From Pythium myriotylum (taxonomy: Eukaryota; Oomycota; Peronosporomycetes; Pythiales; Pythiaceae), in assembly GCA_023091665.1 (NCBI GenBank), contig JALJCQ010000011.1, positions 2,480,001-2,544,000 on the forward strand: a DNA stretch of 64,000 nucleotides. Reading direction: 5' to 3'. The translations under genes were made by a program, and so were the position numbers. The notes under the pieces are model-generated. The model had not been told where the DNA came from and searched no databases. It saw only the letters and a program-made list of their open reading frames with translations. Each line of letters opens with the position of its first letter. Within the stretch, counting starts at the first letter, position 1. Below, piece after piece: positions 63,401-64,000 of this stretch.

Positions 63401-63767
63401 AGTCACAGCACGATGTCGATGTCTTCTCCGTTGGCTCGCAACACGACGTCGTCTTTTCAATCACCTTCGAGTCACAGCATGACGTGGTCTGCTCCTCCAC
63501 CTTCGACCCACAGCACGACGTTGTGTCCTCCTTTGGCTTGCAACTCGATGGCTTCGTCGCTTCCTCCACGGTTGAACCACAGCAGGATCCTCTCGCCTCC
63601 ATGGACGAGACCTTCTGGTCTCCGCTCTTGGTCGCTTCCGTCGACGCAGCTCCACTCGCACAGCTCGTGGCCTGGCCTTCACTCCCACCGGCGCAGCATG
63701 TCGCCTCCTGCGAAGCCGCAGGTGTCGGAGCCTCGCTCTGCTTCGCTGCTTTCTTCTTGCGCGCCAT
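60495..63767 (-). CDS. P1B-type heavy-metal (copper) transporting ATPase with Cys-Cys-rich N-terminus
   Basis: Intronless, 1090 residues. Residues 24-200 carry eleven Cys-Cys pairs in a repeated SCCGSKVEE-like unit. One true HMA domain follows (GGMTCTGCC, about 218-285), then a second HMA-like fold without the CxxC. The pump core has eight helices, MVTGESRRVPK, the intramembranous SCPCAISLAVP, the phosphorylation site DKTGTLTTGQ, SEHAIARAL (normally SEHPL) and GDGVNDGPAL. The YN in TM7 and SS in TM8 favour Cu(I) export over Zn/Cd. It should move Cu(I) into the secretory path or out of the cell. The Cys-rich tail would bind or sense metal. Confidence 0.93.
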   Translation of the reverse strand: MARKKKAAKQSEAPTPAASQEATCCAGGSEGQATSCASGAASTEATKSGDQKVSSMEARGSCCGSTVEEATKPSSCKPKEDTTSCCGSKVEEQTTSCCDSKVIEKTTSCCEPTEKTSTSCCDSTKKEEASSCCGSKVNEERASCCGPKGEEETASCSKPKPIQEASCCSSASACCAPKQVAVAPASEIKSCCSSKKSACAATKAACPSTKAAPSGDVETVRLSIGGMTCTGCCTRIEGFLAAQPGVVGVNVSLLTSRGVVDYDPKILSPTEVETLVTTLGFTATPMPSESLTRIVLSVEGENLLQIQQALVSVQGVTGVREYVDKIRKNVAQTSVLVEYDPDELGARTLVQKLSGSLGGAHVLVCSPRPQAIVNEEEEAAKFARYLVWSCILTTPIAFVQYVVPVLSASVQHAFASEVIQGLTWQDIVGLVCSTPILLVIAYPIHESAYLALRFGSRVTMDVLISLSSISAYVFSVVTLAIAVFGATAVSKANEETFFEVTALLVTLILLGRYIEKIVKARASHSVDALLKIQAKTAILLDGRRETSIDVLLVERGDLLKVLPGARVPTDGVVVEGESSVDESMVTGESRRVPKHVGSVVIGGTINAQGVLIVRVTHTINESMLARIVHLVDEAQSSKTAIQSTADVVSSYFTTFIITVATAMFVAWYILASRHAIDTRGLNPLPFALRFAVTILVISCPCAISLAVPTAILVATSIGSHFGVLFKGGHALESLNAVDVVMFDKTGTLTTGQLQVVDVYFSTTINSDGHELAVLAAAERNSEHAIARALLQYAEKHSVHRLDAIAFEAIPGCGVRCSVDGHNVHVGSLKWLQEKLQVDVTSGLVARNLRFQREGCVVVGLAIDNDLRALVALRDAPREEARFVVEQLRERGIQPWIVSGDQRETALSVASQVGISNQHVISEALPHDKVENVKLLEAMGKRVAFIGDGVNDGPALAIAHVGIAVGAGTDVAIESADIVLVKDDLRDLLNALDLSRSTNRLIRWNFTWAFVYNLVMMPIACGAFYPFFGLAIPPALAGLSELLSSVPVILFSLLLNLWRPPFVFSTASENTFVAIDVDKIVNEATPLLSKH

Positions 63768-64000
63768 CGTGCAATGGAGACCGTCGGAGGGAGACGGATC
63801 TTTGAGGCCAGAAAGGCGCGTGCCTGAGTTGAGTCATCATTTACACAACCGGTTCCGCGTCGGTATCCATGGATGGCTTCAACGTCCTCCGCTCTGCTGG
63901 CTCGATGATGGCCGTGAGGTGTCGAGGAAGAGGTCACGACAAGCACAGAGAAACGAGTGGGTCAAAACAGGTAGGTAGAAGGTGGTTATCTCGCTGAATG
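63768..64000. other. Upstream region of the copper-type ATPase
   Basis: 233 bp to the window edge; no gene start can be supported. Confidence 0.4.

Noticed and set aside
63004..63978. 324-codon plus frame opposite the Cys-rich ATPase N-terminus
   Set aside because: Arises from the repeated Cys-Cys codons read in reverse; the opposite strand encodes a complete P1B ATPase.
1..64000. tRNA, rRNA or spliceosomal RNA genes
   Set aside because: I looked through the intergenic stretches for tRNA-like cloverleaf arms, 5S boxes and the U6 5' motif and found none by eye; a covariance-model scan would be needed to be certain.

Overview
This is nuclear DNA of a stramenopile, most probably an oomycete of the Pythium/Phytophthora kind. 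The evidence is GC-rich, gene-dense sequence, short intergenic gaps, and about 60 small introns (mostly 60-90 nt) with GTGCGT, GTACGT or GTGAGT donors and YAG acceptors. The gene set is plainly eukaryotic (NDC80, AWS-SET-postSET methyltransferase, mitochondrial HSP90, ALG6, TALE homeodomain protein, cytosolic carboxypeptidase). I cannot name the genus. Exon coordinates are my own reading of splice sites checked for reading phase; no transcript was available.

Layout. 1-10.5 kb: partial TPR protein (RPL4-chaperone-like), Pro-rich membrane protein, NDC80, GGNBP2-like protein, H3K36-type SET methyltransferase and a doubtful small ORF. 10.9-17.6 kb: two near-identical signal-anchored PA-repeat membrane proteins in inverted orientation flank a WDR27-like gene. 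18.9-27 kb: acidic coiled-coil protein, TMEM245-like multi-pass protein, a protein of unknown function, an ankyrin protein and a small membrane protein. 27.1-38.5 kb: a duplication-rich block with two D-lactate dehydrogenase copies, two intronless Uma2-like PD-(D/E)XK nuclease genes, mitochondrial TRAP1, an unusual PRPP-synthetase-like gene, a REEP/Yop1 gene and a broken PRPS fragment. 38.5-48.8 kb: LEA-like membrane protein, a large ARM/carboxypeptidase (CCP1-like) gene, an SK-type K+ channel and a 2-oxoglutarate dioxygenase. 48.9-64 kb: double-homeodomain protein, DNA polymerase X-like protein, HSD10-type dehydrogenase, ALG6, a small mitochondrial protein, NIT2 omega-amidase and a P1B copper-type ATPase with a Cys-Cys-rich N-terminus.

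How the genes relate. There is no operon logic; most neighbours are convergent or divergent with very small gaps (9 bp between the CCP and K+ channel stops, 41 bp between the ankyrin and small membrane protein stops). Several products act in mitochondria (LDHD, TRAP1, HSD10-like, the small presequence protein and probably the PRPS-like protein). Recurrent CCAAT boxes, often as GCCAATCAG or ACCAATCAT, lie 60-250 bp upstream of many starts.

Most notable: both Uma2-like nuclease genes sit between two copies of a duplicated neighbour (LDHD/LDHD; PRPS/PRPS fragment). The LDHD copies are a mosaic of identical and diverged exons whose similarity stops at the start codon. The pol X-like and PRPS-like proteins lack expected catalytic residues.
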